Positions 39,801 through 53,300 are shown, numbered from the stretch's first letter. The stretch is 64,000 nucleotides of DNA from Echinococcus granulosus (GCF_000524195.1 NW_020170418.1:467429-531428); one strand, 5' to 3'. Made by a program: numbers and translations. The notes: generated from the letters alone by a model not told the origin.

Positions 39801-42800
39801 AGGAGCGCCTCTGGCAGAAACTTCAGTCCTACGTGTTTGAACACATCTTTGAGCCTGCACAGCTGAAGACCAATCTTGGGTGAGTGTGCCTTTGTTGATG
39901 GCTTTGTGTTGTGGTCTTATGGGAAATACGACTGCCGGTACACTCCTCACTTTGCCTTTATTTATAGGTCCTACCAGACCTTTGTGGACGTGCTGCTCCG
40001 CGATTGGTCACAGCACGAGCTGCCCCAGACCTGTGTACAGGTGGGCTGGGAAGTCCTCTACGATGAGTTGGAGCGGGCTGCAAAGGATGCTGAGCACTCG
40101 CGCGGCTATGATCATATCTTCGACAAACTGAAGAAAGAGGTCATTACGCAGACTCGAAATCGGCATCAATGGGATGGAAAAGCTATCACGCGATTGGTAG
40201 GGAGGAACACTTTTTGCACCCTTAAATTACCTCACTTCATGTTCGTACGGATTAAATACTTCTTAGTAAAATTTAAGGAAATAGACCCCGCCTACACGCA
40301 TTAACAGATGTCAGTATGCTTTAAAGACTGTGAACTTGATCCTCACTTCTTTTACTTGCGTAGTAAAAGCACGCCGTTATTAAAGACCTACATTCCAACG
40401 CTAAGCGAAAGAATATATCATTGGTTGTTCCCGAAGGATCTATTCACCNNNNNNNNNNNNNNNNNNNNNNNNNNNNNNNNNNNNNNNNNNNNNNNNNNNN
40501 NNNNNNNNNNNNNNNNNNNNNNNNNNNNNNNNNNNNNNNNNNNNNNNNAGTAATGATGATTGTTTCAACACATGAACGATTATGGGACGTGCTCCACAGT
40601 TATTTAATTTTTATTACGAAAAACCTCCTTGTAGAATGGACTTACCACCATCTAGTGACAGAGTGGGTGATGTAAGGTAGCTAGTGCCAAATATTGAAGA
40701 AAATACATTTTGCTCAGTTTTGATTTGCTTTTTACAAGCTGAACCACTTCCTCTGTATGTAGAGGGTGATTCAAGGCACATCATTAGGACGATCACACGG
40801 TGCACACGAAGGCCCAGTGGGACGCTGCCGTGAACTTCCTAGAGGACGCCCTCTACGCTCGCATCAAGGAAGGTAGGTCTGGGCTGCACAGCTCAGTTGC
40901 TCTCATTTCACATACATCTAAATCATTTTGTAGTCAGGCTTGTAAAGTCAAAATGTGGTCTTAAGTGTTTTTCGTTCTCTGATTAGGAGTTGCACAGTTG
41001 TGCCTTATTTGCAATTAAATCAATGTCAGCCATTTGTGATTGGATCATAGATACCGATCTTTGTGTTGGTACTCTTCCAACCTGTTCCGTTTGTATACGA
41101 CTGATGAGCTGTTGTACTTATTTTCGCAATGTTTTGTCGTAGTGAATCAGCTTATCTCTGATCTGCGAGGACCGGGTCTGCTTTCGCGTTGGGTGCATTG
41201 GACCAATCAAACGGATGAGCAGCGAAAACGAATCGCCGCAATCGACGAAATCCTTCCCATCCTTGCCTCACAACAGGTACTTCACCTCCTTTACGCTCAT
41301 GTGTCTACATCTGGGAACTTTTTACAGTTCCACAGTTAGGTAAATATGAATATTATGCGATCCCCACTTTCTTTCCAAATGCAAGACTCCTTCTCTGTGA
41401 GTATTTGTGACTAAACGTTCACTGCTGTTCTTTAAGTGTTGCCACTCTTCCTTTTAGCAACCAAGCATTGAAATGTCCTCCGACGATGTCACCACAGTTC
41501 GGCGAAACTTGCAGGCCAAGAAATTCGCCGTCTCTAACAAATTCGTATGTTTAGTGCCTTTTTTGCAGTGCATTCGAACTTCCGGTGTGGTTTGACATCA
41601 TTTTATCCAAAATTTTCCTAAACTTTCGGTGATGACCAGGTTTTTTTTCACTTGAAGTATAGCTTTCACCTAAATCACAACGATATAATAGTTTGTTGAA
41701 GTGCTTTATTATATGATATTTTCTATAACTTTTGCTTGATGGTATTACATACTTCGGTTACTCTTTATTTAAGATATAAATACCTTTATCCAAATAGTAT
41801 TTTTCTTAGTAAAAAGCATGTTGCTTTCTGACCTTATATCAATGGTTGAAACTGAGGTGAGGTATGATTTTAGTAGTTACTCAGGTCCCCTCTTACCTGC
41901 GTTCAATGATTTGTTTCTATCACTCGCAGATTCGGAAAACCTACGCTCCCTTGGTAAAGCAAGTGAACCTGGCGCACGCCCTCGCGGCCTGTCAGTACTG
42001 CCGCCGGTGCTTCTACTTCTACCAGCAGGGCTTCATGGCTCTATTGGGTGAGGAGGAGGTCGATCAGCGCCTGGAATTAGACGGTGAGACCGAGGTGCTA
42101 CCTTCGTCGAAAGCGCCGCCACCACCTCAGCCCTCCCCTCGGGTCGCCACTAGGGGTTCCGCCCGCGTCGCCAGCGAGGATGCCCGACAGCCACATACCT
42201 ACATCGACGAAGAGGGCACCGCGAGCGAGGCGGAGAAAACCTTTGTCCCTTCCCCCGTCGCCGCCTCTTCGCCTTTCAATGACTACATTGATTGTCGCGA
42301 CGTGGTGCTCTTCTCACGCATCCTTCGTATGATGGACGCATCCAGCAACTCGCTCAGACAACAACTGGTCAACGATGAAAGTGAGTAGTTTGTTTTCTTT
42401 GTTTCGTGATTTAAAGAAATTCATCTACCTCTCTCCTAATACCTTGTTTCCTCTAGAAAATTGAGCTTAAATGAAACCGCAAAAAAAAATTTATTCAAGG
42501 AAGCAAATTGCACTTTTTTAGATTTCGTGAATTGTGATCGCGTCTGTTTCTGTTAGTTTGAGGTGGCCTTGTAGCTTGGCACCCTGCCATTGCTGACACA
42601 GAAATGTGTAAAACGAGCTAAAGGCAGCTGTAGAATGCATGACGAGGGTGGTATCACGTTGTATTTTTGGATCACAATTTTTTCCAAGGCTTGGAAAAGA
42701 AGGCAGGGGAATTGGTGGTAAGGTCTTTAGTGACGAAACCACCACCAACTATGTCTCATCACTAAAGTAGTAATGACGTTTACTTCTATCAAATCACAAT

Positions 42801-43499
42801 TTATAGTGGCTTTGCAAGTGATCTTGTACAATTAAGGCCCATCAAGTTTCAGGTCACTGCGCATTTTCGAAAAGTGTGGCGAATTCTCTCATTTCAAATT
42901 AATAAAACTGTTATTGCACATATCAGCTTGTATTTACTTACTCTAGTCAGGCGAATGGAGCAACAGGTGAAGATGGTGCTGAACGAGATATCAGAGGATC
43001 CTCTGCTTCTCAGCGTCCTCCTGACCGGCAAGCGTGTTCAACTGGCCGAGGACTTGAGTAAGCACTACTTACCTGTTGAAGGATAATTCAACCAATGAAG
43101 CTTTAAATCGACTCCTTTGCTGACAACCATGGGTTCTACTCCAAATGTCAGGCTACTCAAAGCATCAGAGTTAGATGAGTTTGTCATATCAATGCTCGCA
43201 ACAATAACGTTATTCATTCCATTCATTCATTAAAAGTGAAATTAGGTGTTCTAATCGTCTTACCTAAACTGGAGTGTAGCACTTGCCCACAAACTAGATA
43301 AGGCACGATCGGTTAATAGTATGTGAGAAAGAACGATTGGATTCTGAACGCTCCCAATTTGAGCTCGCGGCGTCATCTAGTGGCCGCAACCATACTTCTT
43401 ATGATTTTGTGCATGCAGTTTTTTGTCCTTTCAGAACGAACACGACACATTCAGGAAAAGTTGGAGGAGTTTATCGCTGCTCTCAACAACAGTGACTAA
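36900..43499 (+). CDS. OPA1: OPA1-type mitochondrial dynamin-like GTPase
   Basis: Exons 36900-37058, 37096-37330, 37366-37397, 37428-37487, 37522-37626, 37661-37732, 37810-38046, 38118-38337, 38415-38545, 38617-38689, 38776-38964, 39645-39879, 39968-40196, 40788-40872, 41143-41276, 41458-41544, 41930-42380, 42947-43057 and 43435-43499 give 969 residues; human OPA1 has 960. OPA1 fuses the mitochondrial inner membrane and shapes cristae. The N-terminus is a basic presequence, then [13 protein letters not shown] as the membrane segment and a coiled coil ([15 protein letters not shown]). G1 is GDQSSGKTS, followed by [16 protein letters not shown]3 DLPG and G4 TKVD. The C-terminal stalk/GED ends [13 protein letters not shown]. 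Introns after the third, fourth and fifth exons are 30, 34 and 34 bases. The segment 37228-37266 could be a further 39-base in-frame intron. The exon at 40788 has a frame problem and exon 41930-42380 carries an insertion, both described as findings. Confidence 0.95.
40449..40548. other. Assembly gap (100 N) inside an OPA1 intron
   Basis: Exactly 100 N between the OPA1 exons ending at 40196 and starting at 40788. It is a scaffold placeholder and may hide sequence. Confidence 0.99.
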
Positions 43500-43689
43500 A
43501 CGTACCTCTCTCCCCGTCTTTGTGAAGATTCAAGCAGTGCTCTGCTGTGATGATGCTCCATGTGAAGACTATGTACGGCTGTCTTAATGCAGAAGTTGCA
43601 GTTTCCAATCTTTTCCCCTTGTCTTCAGCCATTTACCTCCTAGCCCCGTCTCCTTACCTCGGTCTGTAGCTTTAATGTATACTTAGCTA

Positions 43690-43695
43690 AATAAA
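43690..43695 (+). terminator. Polyadenylation signal of OPA1
   Basis: AATAAA about 190 bases after the OPA1 TAA. Confidence 0.55.
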
Positions 43696-45109
43696 ATGCA
43701 ACTTTACGTTTGTTAACTGCTATTCTCCTCCCACTCAAAACTGAATGGTGATTCGCTTCGATTCAGCTTCGTGATCTAGTAAACCGCGCAGGTATTTTGA
43801 ACCATGAATAAGCTGGACTGCATTCAGTCATTGGCGTTGTCATCTGCAGATCACTTGATTTCGTTTTACAGTGCCGTTAGTTGAACGTATCGATGGTAAC
43901 TGACACTTTCAATCAGTATATGATCTCCAGGAAGGAGTGTTATATTTTGGCCCGCATCTTTTTTCCGCTTTTAGCTATTTGAAATGTACTCGAAGTAAGC
44001 CAGAGTAAAGCTCTTCAGTATTGTGGTCCTAAAGGGTGCAGTAAAATTTTCAGGCAAAAGTATGTGCTAACTACATCGGGAACACTGTCGGTCGGTGGAA
44101 AACTTGCCAGTCTTTTAACCCCAGTAGTTGATGGATATATGTCTGCTAAACTAGGGAATAGCACCTTTATTTTCCAGATAAATTAAGTGTCAATTGAAGA
44201 TCTGTGCTGATGGGGTCTAGGCCATCGATGTTGGTGTTGTGCAATCGTAGCTTGGATGGTTAAACGGGGAATCTATTAGGCGTCGTCGGCTTATTGTTGG
44301 CGCTTCGGTTCACCACGTAGTTTTGCTTACATGGAACGGTTAAGGCGTCCACGATACCGCTAAGCCTGTAATGTGAGCATGTACTCTTTCTGTTCCTCAA
44401 TTTCATTAAGACAGCTTGAATGTTGACTGGGCATTCGAATCCATTTCATAAGTGTTCCCTCAACTCTGCTCCTCGAACATACTGTTCAAATGGTGCCACG
44501 AAAACTGGACCACTTCTCCCATCAAAATGGGATTTGATTTGTTCTAAACCAAGAAATACAATTTGTACTTATGCAATTTTGAGAAGGTTCAGTGAGGTAA
44601 CGATATACAAAGCCATCTTAATGTCATGGTCTCGATTGTTAGAATACGCCCTCACTAGTAATCTGTGTGAATAGAGTAGTCTACAAAGCTAGCGACTGTA
44701 ATAAATGTTTCAAGTAACAATTAGAACTACAAAAGCATAGAGTTAACGCCTATGCATCGAATCGTCTGCACTCACCGACAGCAGTCATGCCAATGCCAAA
44801 GCACTCATGCCAACTTTAAATCAATACTTGCATTTGAAAGTCACGTGTCAAAGGAAGTGGAAACTTGAGGTTACCTTTTTGGCGTACGATCGTGAAGAAA
44901 ATCCAGCATCTTGTAAATAGAATAGGCCTTACAACAGCCTTTCCAATATACATCGTGATAAACGGGGCATCTGTGAATGGACCGTTGGCTGGAGGTACAT
45001 CAAATCGTGCTTCATTCGCCCAGTGCTAGACCACGAAGGGAAATACACTGGCTGAGCGCATAGTTGTCTAGCGGTGTTTGCTAAAAATTTTACCTCCTCA
45101 GTCGCCTAA
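43696..45109. other. Intergenic region between OPA1 and FAM78
   Basis: No supported gene. One 84-codon frame at 44420-44674 has neither splice context nor a recognisable motif. Confidence 0.5.
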
Positions 45110-45997
45110 ATGTCCAGATTAACGGTAGATAAAATTCACGTTAAAAGTCTCCGTGCCTACTACGACGATAATACGGGAACAGAGGTAGAGGAGACTGATG
45201 CGATGCTCTACTACAAGACACAAACCTTCTATTGTAAGATCACAATTGAGCTGCCTACATGTACAGCGGACAAGGACTGGTCTGTGGGACTTGTACAAGC
45301 ATGTGACTTTATGTACCTGGCGAACGATTATGGTGGCTTGGGCAACTCCTTGTGGGAGTTCCATCCCCTCAAAAGTGGTCTTCGGAAGGTGATCAACGAC
45401 AGTGATGGGCGTCAGTATCCATTCTACAGTGTGAATCAAAGTCTCTACAATATTAAAAAGGGTATTGTCCGAAGAACAACTGTGAATCTCCAAATTAAAG
45501 ACTACTTTCATCCTTCAGTGGTTTGGGAGCTTCCATACTCTAGAGGTGTGCATTTATCAGAAATAAATCGGAAGCAAAGGTTTTTCATCTGGTTGGTAGC
45601 CATCAAGTATGGCAAGAAGGCATGTGGCAAGGACGAAATACACATATTGAAGAAAATTCGGTGGGAGTACAACTTGCATATGGAAGTTGATCCGCACATG
45701 CCACTGGGGCAAAAGGTGCGGAAAATCTATGACGTACAAGACGGATCCATATTGATGTGTGATTCGAGTCGAAATCAGAAGCTTCCAGCTGCAGCCACTT
45801 ATGCACCACACTGCAACGCAGCTCAGTCCCTCATATGGTATCCCAGGGATCCCCTTCGGCATTCAAGGATCCTGGTTCCCCCCAAGCAAATCATTGTACC
45901 TTGGGAAACTTGGGTGTCTGACATGCTCGGGCCTGCGGCTCGGATTCGCAGGCCGGTTGATGTGACCGAAATCTCGGAATCCGTCGTCTGTGCATAA
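45110..45997 (+). CDS. FAM78: FAM78-family protein, single exon
   Basis: One uninterrupted frame of 295 residues matches vertebrate FAM78A/B along most of its length. Matching landmarks are the GLVQACDFM region (family GWIQACNQM), INDSDGRQYPFY (family ISDSDGVSYPWY), DYFHPSVVWELP (family NFYPSVTWAVP), FFIWLVAI, IRWEYNLHMEVDPHMPLGQK (family IKWRMRVDIEVDPLQLLGQR) and the AAQSLIWYPRDP and VPPK motifs near the end. It has about 40 extra C-terminal residues beyond the family's VIPPK end. The biochemical role of the family is not established. There is no signal peptide or membrane segment. The ATG at 45110 is the first in frame and gives a family-like length. Confidence 0.9.
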   Translation: MSRLTVDKIHVKSLRAYYDDNTGTEVEETDAMLYYKTQTFYCKITIELPTCTADKDWSVGLVQACDFMYLANDYGGLGNSLWEFHPLKSGLRKVINDSDGRQYPFYSVNQSLYNIKKGIVRRTTVNLQIKDYFHPSVVWELPYSRGVHLSEINRKQRFFIWLVAIKYGKKACGKDEIHILKKIRWEYNLHMEVDPHMPLGQKVRKIYDVQDGSILMCDSSRNQKLPAAATYAPHCNAAQSLIWYPRDPLRHSRILVPPKQIIVPWETWVSDMLGPAARIRRPVDVTEISESVVCA

Positions 45998-47331
45998 ACT
46001 GTCAGTGGGAGGAGAAGAGCTAAGTGCAATTTGATTCAATGACTACATTCTAATTACTTATTTCCATAGGATTTCTTTTAAGTACTACTTAGAAGCTTAT
46101 TTTTGAGGTACATTTGAACTTCATTCTATTAATTATTTTGAGTTTGGTTCCAAGGGTTGCTTTGCACTTGCCTGCATTTCTGACTCAGACAACAAAACGA
46201 TTTTGTGACTTCTACTTCTCCTTTCCTCCACCAAACTCCTCTCACTCTCTCCTCCCCTTTCTTCCATATGTCCGATTGTATCCAGCAGGAGAATGTTGCA
46301 ACCTTTATACAACTGTCAACAAAACCTCAAGTCTCTTGATGGCTTTGGAAGTTTTTTACGCTGTCTATATCGCTGTTAAGACGGTTGAATCACCACAAAG
46401 CATTAGTGATGATTTGTACATGGCAGTGGACAACGCATAGTAAGGCTGAGGTTTGTGTTTCCACTCCACCTTTTTATGTCCGTTTGTGGTAACGTGCAAA
46501 TTTCAAGGTCCTCCACAAAGCCCTAGTAAATTTCACGCAAAAGCCTTTCAAACGCCCCTGATGTCCAGAAATTTTGGTAACTTAAATGTAATTGAAAATA
46601 GAAAGACTTGTAAAACCCGATGTTCCTAACTAAGTTAATGCACAGAGTATATTACTCACAGGACACAACACTCACAGCAGTCCTTCAGCAAGCTCGACTT
46701 TAAGAAGTCACCCTATTTCAACAATATCGATATGCTAAGTTAATGATACTTAAAGCAAATTAGCTAATAAAACTGTAGGGAGTAAAATTAGTAAAATACT
46801 AAACGAATTCGTCGAATTAGGATAGCCAAGTAATAAAGATGCCTTGTTATAAAGCCTCTGTTGCACAAAACTATGCAGCATTCTATTAGTCAACCCTGGG
46901 TGATGAAGAAACCATGTTAATGTCGTTGCACAACGAGCCTTTGAGTTTTGTCATTTGGTACACTTAAACGGGAGACTTTATGTTAAGTTTCACAAATACT
47001 CGTAAATTGTGATAAATTGTAAAACGCACTTAGAATATATGTGTTCCCGCAAATAGGCTGGCTTTATTGCATATTATTTTAAAATAAGTAGATGGCAAGG
47101 TAATACATGAGACTAAATGTAGTTTGTGAGAGGTACATCAGACGATTTGCAAGCAATAACTGGGTTTGTCTATCAAATAAAGCATATAAAATATATGCAA
47201 ATATAAAAAGAAATATTTGGATTCAACCTTGAAATCTGTTTAATATAATCAGTGTCCTAGCTCCAGTGAAACTGCACGCAATCAGATTTGCACTCTAGTT
47301 TTGCCATTTTAAGAAACTTCTAATATATCTT
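45998..47331. other. Intergenic region between FAM78 and ODAD4
   Basis: About 1.3 kb of AT-rich sequence. It contains an isolated 108-codon frame at 46114-46440 with a hydrophobic start, judged more likely FAM78 3' UTR than a gene. Confidence 0.45.
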
Positions 47332-50300
47332 ATGTCAGAACAACGCTACTCTAGTAAAAATACTCCTAAATCAACATTTGACGTTTATCTGTCGGAAGGT
47401 GATGCTTATTTCCGGAGGCGTCGATTTGTCAGCGCAATAAAAGCCTACTCACTTGTTAGTCAATAGGTTAACTCATCTTCTATAACAAGGCATTGCGACT
47501 CCGTCCAAACTGCGTCAGCTGTTTGATAAAAAGATCCAAATGCTTTATGCTTATTGCACGTCCTCGAGAAGGAATGGAGGACATAAAAGCCGCTTTAGCA
47601 CTTGATCCCAGATCATATAAAGTAACTTTCAGTCAAAAGTTTATTTCATCACAAAGGCTATGCTACAAATGGCCGAAGTATTATATCAATCAACAGCATT
47701 TGAAAGTGCATTAGTGTATTTTTATCGTGGACAAAAAGTTCGACCAACTGCGAACGACTTTATTTTGGGTGTGACCAAATCAAAGTCCGCAATTATTAAT
47801 GCGATTGGGGGTAAATCTCTTGATCTTTCTTGTGTTACAAATTAGGTAAATTACTTCAACTCTTGCATATTTTAGGAGGTTGGTCAGCGAAGGTAGATGC
47901 AATGCGTTTTTTTCCTAAACATATATCCTTAATTTAATGACTAATTACACAGTTAAACGATATATTTTTAGTTGGGTCACACCATTTAACTAATGCTACC
48001 CGATCTTATTAAACAAAAATCTTGTCATGTGCTTCCATATATTGGTGGAAGAGCCACTCAAAATCATTTTGTGTTGTTACAAACTTGTTATTTGTATATC
48101 TACCTGACTTTTTTAATGACTAGAGCCAAGGAAAGTGAAATTTGCTTTATCGGATGAGGCAAAGGATGGCATCAGAAATGTTAGTTTGCTTCATATGTAA
48201 TTACTAACTAAAATGAGTGTATATCATCTACTCTACATTTCCTATAGCCATCTGAGGTACCTTTAAATGAACTGCCAAATGAACTATTGAATCTTACACA
48301 TGAGTCGAAACTTTCGGACAAACATTTTCAGCAACTTAAACGATTGATGGGAAAGTCGTACGACGCTGTTCAACACTTTCAACAACTGTCAAATAGCGAA
48401 GGTATGCATCGAATTCTGATTACTTTCTAGAAAGAAGACTAAAGAGGTTACAAAATGGCCATCAATTCGGTGATAGGCGTCCTAATAGTAAATTGGGATT
48501 TGACTTTTTACTTTTACTGTTCTGTTCACTGCGCGAAGTTAAATAGTTACTTTTGTTGATTGCTCATTACCTGTTTCATTCAATGTTATTTTGAAGGCGA
48601 TTTTATTGTTTACACTTTTATTAGACGATAGATCAAATACAGTAAAAAGCATTAGTCATTGCAGAAATGTTGCTTACGCAGGATCATTCTCCTTGGCTAT
48701 GGTTTTGTTAGTACATACTTTTATTTTATAAATGTATTTTGGTTCGACAACTCCTTAACTTGTCACAATGTTTTTCCCAATTTATAAATTAGATGGCTGC
48801 ATCAAAACCCCTTGGATATGATATCTATTTTCTTAACTTAAGTGAATATGCAAGAAGGAAGCTAAAAATAGACTTAATTTCTACGTGCATTTAAGGGTAA
48901 TCTTCACAAATTTTTCAAAAAAGATGTAGTACTGTAGCCACAAGCTCCGCTTTACCTGAAATCTCTAGACTATGAACAGTGGCAATGGTGTTAGGAATCG
49001 GGAACATAGTAACACATATAAGAAATTAATTTTTCGTGCGTTTTGGTTATTCGGTAGCTAGTAATATGTCTCCAACAGTGTACCAAAACAAGTAGTGTTT
49101 TAAACCCAGTGGTCTTAAACTCAAATGCTTGAGACGTCCCTTCATATATCAAAGCAAGAATATGGCAGAGAACTTCTGCTAGTATTGGGTTAGGACCTCA
49201 TGCGTTGCTATCATGAGGGGTTGGAGTTCGATTGAGCCACATAGAGTTCATTACTTGATTAAAAACCCTAAATAAGAACACTTTAGTGAAACAGTGCTAA
49301 AAGCTGTCATGTTTACTGTGTTATGGTAAAATGACTCCAGATTGTAAACAAAATTTATCTTTATTGTATTGGTGAGGATTTGGCTAGCACTTCGATTAAC
49401 GATTTAGGGACGCAATGTGTTTGACATATTCCCAGCTATCTCATTCCTCGCAGTGGGTATCAATTTTTAGCACGTCTGTTGTTTTCCTTTCCCTGCTATT
49501 GTTGAGAGGGTTTTACACCAGTGAAATTTATCGTAAATGTAGTATTTTTTAACGTGCAGAGAGATATGAAATGTATTTGAAGAACTCTAAGGAAATAAGC
49601 CAACTTGCTGCCGAGGCGTACAGATATTTGGGTGTGAGGTCGGAGTTCTGGCGCCAACAGGAACCGATGTACAACCGAATTAGGAAATGTAGAAAAAAAA
49701 CAAGCAGGAATGTATCGTCGAGGGATGATATGAACGCGCTTCAGCGACTCGTACACATGCTCCAGGACATCAGTGATGGTGACTTTCCTACTTTTAAGAG
49801 CTTTTACAGGGATCACCCATGCACCTAAAATAAGGCTTACTTAGGCTTACTTATGAATAACCGTGGATTTGTTTTCTCTACTGATAACCTGTCAAAAAAT
49901 GAATGCGTATTTGGGGGCTAATTTTTCCTCATTCGTATTTAGCATAGGGCAATGCATTTCTGCTGCCATGTTTTTTAAGTTCAGTCCTATGATTGAACTA
50001 GTTCTTGAAATGGGGCAAATATTTAATTGTAAAAATATCAAAGGAGGCAGATGACCATCTTTCTCTACCTAGTGCAACGTGCGGGTGATCACGTCAAAGC
50101 CTTGCAACTCTGCGCAGCTCTTCGGGAGGACATGAAGGTTTTCAATCCAGACTTTGCGGCGCTAACCGAAGTTATGGCGGATCTCCACGCGTTTGAGGCC
50201 GTGTCAAACTTCCATTTACAAAATTACAAGGAGGCTCGAGATGGCTTCCTAGCACAGCTGGAGACATGCAGGAATGGGGATTTGCAGCATCACATACCGC

Positions 50301-53300
50301 GATGCTTGGAGAACCTTGGTCGAGCCTACGCCAAGCTTGAAAACTACCAAGCCGCTAAGGAGGTGTAAGCGCAGCCCACTGCTCACCTTAATTTTACCTA
50401 GTTTGCCTTCGATAAATTGGCTCAGTGACACCTTTAGAAAGGTAATTTAACAAAGCGTAGCTGTTTTGGGGACAAATTAATCAAGCAGGCTAAAAGGACT
50501 GGTAGAATTCAGTTATTCCTTTGGCAAGAATTTCTATCAGTTCACCAGGAGAATTAAATGTCTACGCATCATTTGTTGCACCAATGATAGCGAAGAAAAC
50601 GGTTTATTAATATATCATTCTCTTTATCACTCCACCTACCTCTCAAAAGCGCCTTGTACTTCACGGCCCTCTTTCGATGAGTTTTACACCAGATCTCCGG
50701 TTTTTTACTCATGATTCGATGTAATCCTGATCGCACTACAACAAACATCTCACGCAAATATTCGTCTTTTAGGAAATAATTTATGACGTGTTATGTCTAA
50801 AAACCCACAAGTGGTATTATTCAGCGAGTGAAAGGGAATTATGAAGCTGATATTTGGAAGTACATTTTTACAGGTTTGCACGTAGACACACCACTTTAAA
50901 CATCACGGGTTCCCTATTGGTTTGCAAGGGCTAGCATTGACACCCGGCTGCGTATGCTTGGAAAATGCCTCCACTTTTGCATTGCTTACTGCGTTAGTTG
51001 GCGAGTGTTCTCATGCCAGGTGGACTGAAAGACTTCAATACGAGACGACAGGCTCGGAGAAGTCCTGGCTTCACTTTGAGCTTGGACTATGCAACATGGA
51101 GCTGGGTGAATATGAGGAGGCTGTGATGAATGGTTTGGTCTGCAAGAAGGGGAGTGAACGAGCCTTTGATATGGACTGGGAATTGAGGGCCTGTGTCTTA
51201 ATTGCACAGGCCCATTTGGCACTTAACAATCTTAATGAAGCGCAGACGTACTTCCAAAATGCACAGTATGCCGCCTACGTACGTGAGGCATTTAAAATTT
51301 TATAACCCTTTATTTTTACAAATAAGTGTTTGTTTTTCGGGCATTTTGTCTGTGAATGTTTAATCGTATGGGTTACAATGGTTAAGACTTTAAACAACCA
51401 GAAGTTGGAGGAGCTTTTGGTGGTGGCACTGGAGAAAGTAGAGGCGGCAATAGAGGAGAACGAGCGTAAAGCAGTGGAGGAGGAGTATGAGAGCTTTGGT
51501 AGGTCCTCCACACCAATTTTTCCTCTCAATTTGCCTTGTTAATCTAATACCGCGAAAGATCGCCCTAATAAACCTGAGCGTAGTCACATTTCATATTTCG
51601 TGATTTAAATAAATTAAGGACTTTACCAAAGCAAAAAGGAGAAGCCAACTTACATCATATCATTTACACTGTAATGCAAAAATTTCTTTTAAGCAAATGC
51701 ATACTACCCACCTAACCAAGCTCGTCGACCCATGCTCTTTGCCATCGGAGCACAAAATCGCGGTTTGCTGTGTTACATGATTACTTCCCTACGCTTATGT
51801 TTACCGTTTCTTTGTTTTTTTGTACCAAAATTCGCTAATCATTCAAGTATAAAGGATTTCTGCTTGAATTTCTATTTTTTTAGGAATCAGTGATGAAGGT
51901 ATGTTGAGATTTGTAAAAACTTACTTTTTCGACCAACTTTTCTTATTTGTTAAGTAATCGTCGATTTTCTCAAATGAGTGCGTATATTACTTAGCATGTC
52001 TTCATTTTTGCTAATGAGTCGGGGCAAGATTGTAGCCACGTAATTAATCCCCGCGGTTTGGGACCAAAGTTGTAACCTTTTTTTCTCCCAATTTTAGGAT
52101 CTGAGGAAAAATCAAGTTAGTCAATAGTTTGTAATAAAAATCCACATTTGCGATGGAGAAAGGGCTAAGCATGCTGTTTCCCACTTGCAAACTTTTCGTA
52201 CTCTACGATTTATTACAATTTGGGAATTAAGTAAAGTCTAAATCACACTTGCAAGAGATGTCGGTTCATGTAATTCGAAGTGTTTCACTTCAAAGTTGTT
52301 CCCATCATTGCCCCACGCGCATTGAGAGCTGCATGGTGCCATCGCGACTGGTCAGTCATTAGTTCCATCAGTGAATCACACGAAGATTGCAGGCGCTTTA
52401 TTCGTAAATGTCCACTTCAGCTAAGTATCAAATTTGCAGCACAATTTTGTAACTCAAGTCGGTGATGCATATTCGCGTCAGGGACTCAAGTTACTGATAT
52501 GATGCCAGTAGCGGAACATCTCACTGCTAAAAAGTTGTGGAAGAGAAGACGAACCTGTGTATTCACCACATGCATCGGTTTTTAAAACGCCAAATGTTAC
52601 CTATCCAGCAGAGTTTTAATGACTGCCAATTAACAGGTTTTAGTGTCAACAATTACCTGATATGATCATTAGAAGGACAGAACACTTGTAGTTAGATCAA
52701 ATGCTTAAAAAATTCCAAAATATTAGTTTGTCCGTAGAAATAAGTTCTAATAAAGAAATAGAATTAAAAACGGAAATGTGGTGATGGTAAGTGACCATCA
52801 CGAGGTTTGGGCTTCACTCACCGTTGCAGAAATGTGGCATGATAATTGCAGCAGTTTGAGGAATGCCGTCTTAAATTCGTGTAAGCCAGTGAGGGAGAGA
52901 GGAGGTGTCTTCCCACAACAAGAGTGAGGTGGATTACCGCATACTTAATAATTTTCGCATTGCAGAAATGTAATTACCACTTATACATCCGGATGAATTA
53001 CTAGGTCGTCACTCAACAGTAGAAAATTCGCCTTCTTTCTCACGCACCCATGAAATTGGTGATGAGGATGGCATCGGTAAAAAAACTGTTTATGTGATTT
53101 ACTCGTTGTTGTTTTCTTTAATGTTGCGTCATGATTTGCGACTGGTTCGTAATGGAAATGAATTGTACGTGTGCGTTTTTAGATGCGGAAGAGGAGGACT
53201 GGGAGGATTTGCCAGGTGCGTGATTATGGAGTAAGGTTGATGGTTAAACGCATATCATGAAACCACTACGTCCTAGTAAAAGCACGAAGCACACCCTTTC

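Noticed and set aside
44420..44674. 84-codon frame between OPA1 and FAM78
   Set aside because: No motif, no exon borders and no start context; its length is within chance for this region.
46114..46440. 108-codon frame with a signal-peptide-like start
   Set aside because: It is isolated just after FAM78, with low-complexity Ser/Pro content and no splice context or family; it looks like 3' UTR.
49178..49238. Possible tRNA gene in an ODAD4 intron
   Set aside because: Box-like motifs are present but no acceptor stem pairs and the anticodon arm is irregular; it is better explained as a SINE-like repeat copy.
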